Source: Azospirillum endophyticum
GTDB lineage: Bacteria; Pseudomonadota; Alphaproteobacteria; Azospirillales; Azospirillaceae
Assembly (NCBI RefSeq): GCF_016595245.1
Contig: NZ_JAENHM010000060.1
Location: 248,001-312,000, forward strand
DNA length: 64,000 nucleotides
Direction of reading: 5' to 3'
Within the stretch, counting starts at the first letter, position 1. Each line of letters opens with the position of its first letter. The notes beneath the pieces are model-generated. The model made no database searches. It saw only the letters and a program-made list of their open reading frames with translations, and was not told the origin of the DNA. The position numbers and the translations under genes are program-made. Of this stretch, positions 61,623 through 64,000 are shown one piece after another.

Positions 61623-63382
61623 GCGCCGTCCTCCTGCACGGCTCCGCCGAAGGCGGCCTGCGGCAACGCCTGCGCTTCGGCCCGCTCTGGCTGGCGGCGC
61701 CCGGCATCGCCTTCCTGGCCGTCTTCTTCCTCTACCCGGTCCTGCGCCTGCTCGGGCTCAGCGTCCAGGACGCCGACACCGGCGCCTGGACGGGGGAGCA
61801 TTACGCCCGCATCGTCGACACCGGCGTCTATTTCCGCGTGCTGATGGGCACCTTCCGCATCGCGGGCCTGACGGCGCTGTTCTCGCTTCTGCTGGGCTAT
61901 CCGCTGGCCTATTGGCTGGCGCAGCTGCCGGAGCGCCGGCGCGGCACGATGGTGCTGGCGGTGATGGTGCCGTTCTGGACCAGCTATCTGGTGAAGACCT
62001 TCGCCTGGATGGTGATCCTGGGACGCACCGGCGTCATCGGCGGCATCCTGTCGGCCGGCGGCCTGCCGCGGCCGGAGATGCTGCACAACGAGTTCGGCGT
62101 GATGGTCGGCATGGTGCATGCCATGCTGCCGCTGGCGGTGCTGACGATGCTGCCGGTGATGACCGGGATCGACCGCCGGCTGGTGCAGGCGGCCGAAACG
62201 CTGGGAGCGGCGCCCGGCCATGCCTTCTGGATGGTCTATTTCCAGCTGTCGCTGCCGGGCGTCGCCGCGGCCGGGCTGCTGACCTTCATCTCCTCGCTGG
62301 GCTTCTTCATCGTGCCGGCCCTGCTGGGCGGACCGCAGCAGACCATGCTGGCCCAGCTCATCATCATCCAGATCCAGGAGATGCTGAACTGGGCCTTCGC
62401 CGGAGCGCTGGCGACCTTCATGCTGACGGCCGCGCTGGTCACCTGCTGGGTCTACGACCGCGTCTTCGGCCTGTCCACCCTGTCCGGCGAGGGAGGCCGG
62501 CGCAAAAAGGGTGGCGGCCCCCTGCGCAAAGCCGGCCAGGGCGTCCTGTCGGTCCTGGCCGCAGCGACTGCTGGCGCCGCGCGCCTCACGCAGCCGATCC
62601 TCGGCGAACGCGGCCATGGCCGGCTGCCGGCGATCTATTCGACGCTGGTGCTGGTCTTCCTGGTGGCGCCGGCCGTCGTGGTCGTGCCGATCGCCTTCAC
62701 CAGCTCGCCCTTCCTCGATTTCCCGCCGCCGGGCTACAGCCTGAAATGGTTCGAGGTCTATTTCGGCTCGGACCTCTGGCTCGGTGCCACGCTGCGCTCC
62801 TTCGGCGTCGCCTTCGCCACCGCCGTCCTGGCGACGCTGGTCGCCGGACTGGCCGCCCTGGCGCTCGCCCGTTCCACCTCGCGCTGGCGCGGCGCCATCT
62901 TCGCCCTGTTCCTGGCACCGATGATCGTGCCGCGCATCGTCATCGCCGTCGGCCTTTTCTATCTGTTCGCCCAGATCGGCCTGGTCGCCACCGACCTCGG
63001 GCTGGTCATCGGCCACACGGTGCTGGCCCTGCCCTTCGCCTTCGTCGCCATCGCCGCGGTGGTCAAGGGCCATGACTGGCGCCTCGACCAGGCGGCGGCG
63101 ACGCTCGGCGCCAACCGGGTGCAGACGCTGATGCGGGTCACCGTGCCGCTGATCCGCGGCGGCCTGGTGGCGGCCTTCCTGTTCGCCTTCATCACCTCCT
63201 TCGACGAGCTGACGGTGGCCATCTTCGTCAGCGGCGGCGTCAAGACCACGCTGCCCAAGCAGATGTGGGACGACATGATCCTGCAGCTGAACCCGACCCT
63301 GGCCGCGGTGTCGGTCGTCGTCTTCGTCATCGTCATGGCGCTGCTGCTGATCGCCGAACGGCTGCGCCGTTCCGGCCGCTGA
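61619..63382 (+). CDS. ABC importer permease, PotB and PotC domains fused
   Basis: Inner-membrane protein of 587 residues with two permease domains of about six spans each, joined by a Lys/Gly-rich linker (about residues 285-325). EAA loops are AAETLGAAPGHAFWMVYFQL and AAATLGANRVQTLMRVTVPL. These subunits are usually separate PotB and PotC proteins; the fusion enforces one-to-one pairing. It is translationally coupled to the ATPase gene. Confidence 0.94.
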   Translation: MSAVLLHGSAEGGLRQRLRFGPLWLAAPGIAFLAVFFLYPVLRLLGLSVQDADTGAWTGEHYARIVDTGVYFRVLMGTFRIAGLTALFSLLLGYPLAYWLAQLPERRRGTMVLAVMVPFWTSYLVKTFAWMVILGRTGVIGGILSAGGLPRPEMLHNEFGVMVGMVHAMLPLAVLTMLPVMTGIDRRLVQAAETLGAAPGHAFWMVYFQLSLPGVAAAGLLTFISSLGFFIVPALLGGPQQTMLAQLIIIQIQEMLNWAFAGALATFMLTAALVTCWVYDRVFGLSTLSGEGGRRKKGGGPLRKAGQGVLSVLAAATAGAARLTQPILGERGHGRLPAIYSTLVLVFLVAPAVVVVPIAFTSSPFLDFPPPGYSLKWFEVYFGSDLWLGATLRSFGVAFATAVLATLVAGLAALALARSTSRWRGAIFALFLAPMIVPRIVIAVGLFYLFAQIGLVATDLGLVIGHTVLALPFAFVAIAAVVKGHDWRLDQAAATLGANRVQTLMRVTVPLIRGGLVAAFLFAFITSFDELTVAIFVSGGVKTTLPKQMWDDMILQLNPTLAAVSVVVFVIVMALLLIAERLRRSGR

Positions 63383-63433
63383 GCCGCCGCCCTTCCTCCA
63401 TCCCGAGATTTTCCGAGCCGAGATCCCCCGACC

Positions 63434-64000
63434 ATGTCCGATTTCGACACCGGGTTCGCCGGCCTGCTGAGCCAGGCCGCGCGGACCGACGGCGAGCGTC
63501 CGTTCGCCCGCTACAACGGCATCCCGCTGACCGTCGGCACGCTCGACCGCCAGTCCGACAGCATGGCGGCGGAGCTTCGGCGGATGGGGCTGCGCCCCGG
63601 CGACCGCGTGGCGCTGATGCTGCGCAACAGCCCGGCGGTGCTGTCCACCCTGTTCGGCCTCGCCAAGGCCGGGCTGGTGTGGGTTCCCATCAACGCCCAG
63701 CAGCGCGGCGACGGGCTGCGCTACATCCTGGAGCATTCCGATCCGGCCGCGGTGCTGGCCGACGCCGACCTCGTGCCGGTCATCGCGGAGTGCGGCGCCG
63801 ACCTGTCGGGCAAGCCGCTGGTCCTGGCCGGCGGCGGAGCGGACGACACCCTGCGGCTCGAGCCGATGCTGGAGACCGGCGCCCGGTTCGAGGGGGCGCT
63901 TCCCGGCCCCGACAGCCTGTTCGCCATCATGTACACGTCCGGCACCACCGGCCGGCCGAAGGGCGCGCAGGTCACCCACCGCATGATGCGGCTGGCGGGC
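63434..64000 (+). CDS. Acyl-CoA synthetase (AMP-binding), 3' end cut by window edge
   Basis: The first 189 codons from ATG 63434 encode an ANL-superfamily ligase: TVGTLDRQSDSMAAELRRMG, GDRVALMLRNSPAVLSTLFG and the ATP-binding P-loop IMYTSGTTGRPKGAQVTHR. The frame is open to the window end, so the adenylation core and C-terminal domain lie outside. It would form an acyl-CoA from an imported acid with ATP and CoA. It lies 51 bases after the importer permease and shares the direction of the crotonase, consistent with a pathway of import, CoA activation and crotonase chemistry. Confidence 0.93.
   Translation, partial: MSDFDTGFAGLLSQAARTDGERPFARYNGIPLTVGTLDRQSDSMAAELRRMGLRPGDRVALMLRNSPAVLSTLFGLAKAGLVWVPINAQQRGDGLRYILEHSDPAAVLADADLVPVIAECGADLSGKPLVLAGGGADDTLRLEPMLETGARFEGALPGPDSLFAIMYTSGTTGRPKGAQVTHRMMRLAG

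Overview
The window is GC-rich DNA with dense, short-spaced operons, many ATGA start/stop overlaps and an unusually large share of uptake systems. It carries chemotaxis and hybrid-kinase genes, numerous ABC solute-binding proteins, GntR/IclR/LysR regulators and IS3-type debris. This fits a metabolically versatile soil or plant-associated alphaproteobacterium of the Azospirillum/Rhodospirillales kind. That placement rests on gene content and style, not on a marker gene. No rRNA, tRNA, CRISPR array or complete mobile element was seen.

Layout. 1-4438: an edge-truncated chemoreceptor and a hybrid histidine kinase. 4684-9484: an orphan AfuA-like binding protein with a clear terminator, a hexapeptide-repeat protein plus aldo/keto reductase pair, a single-domain response regulator, an AraC regulator and a small DMT transporter. 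9609-14731: an RND efflux pump (permease plus adaptor), the stub of an alpha/beta hydrolase and a short AraC regulator. 15152-21098: a redox island with two SDRs, a frameshifted Old Yellow Enzyme, LysR, HxlR, azoreductase and a DsbA/FrnE-like protein, probably for reducing electrophiles and quinones.

21281-38097 looks like one catabolic island for cyclic amides or ureides. It has two amidases, a polyamine-type ABC importer, a transthyretin/hydroxyisourate-hydrolase-like protein with altered active-site residues, an MFS carrier, dihydropyrimidinase/hydantoinase, a one-cysteine maleate-isomerase/arylmalonate-decarboxylase-like protein, a deaminase-type amidohydrolase, a second NMT1-type ABC importer and two GntR regulators. 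An IS3-family transposase fragment (38098-38382) marks its right border.

38502-45824 holds the least familiar set: two tandem paralogous Asp-box beta-propeller proteins without signal peptides, an ABC-exporter-like membrane protein without an ATPase domain, a DUF486 protein, and next to them a TonB-dependent receptor. A 13-base Fur-box-like sequence is shared by both promoter regions, which suggests a common iron response.

46237-57311 is an ABC importer (binding protein, two-domain permease, ATPase) transcribed with two phosphatases. Beside it lies a sensory module of sigma-54 response regulator, membrane histidine kinase and a second binding protein, arranged like Salmonella pgtABC. A near-consensus sigma-54 promoter sits directly in front of the importer, so the module probably senses and imports a phosphorylated organic compound. 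57416-64000 has an IclR regulator divergent from a crotonase, a polyamine-type ABC importer and an edge-truncated acyl-CoA synthetase, probably uptake and CoA activation of an organic acid.

Three copies of a long inverted repeat built on CCCTCTCC/GGAGAGGG occur at operon ends or inside an operon; one supplies the last codons of a GntR regulator. Two genes (an Old Yellow Enzyme and a pgtC-like binding protein) carry single-base frameshifts that could be real or assembly errors.
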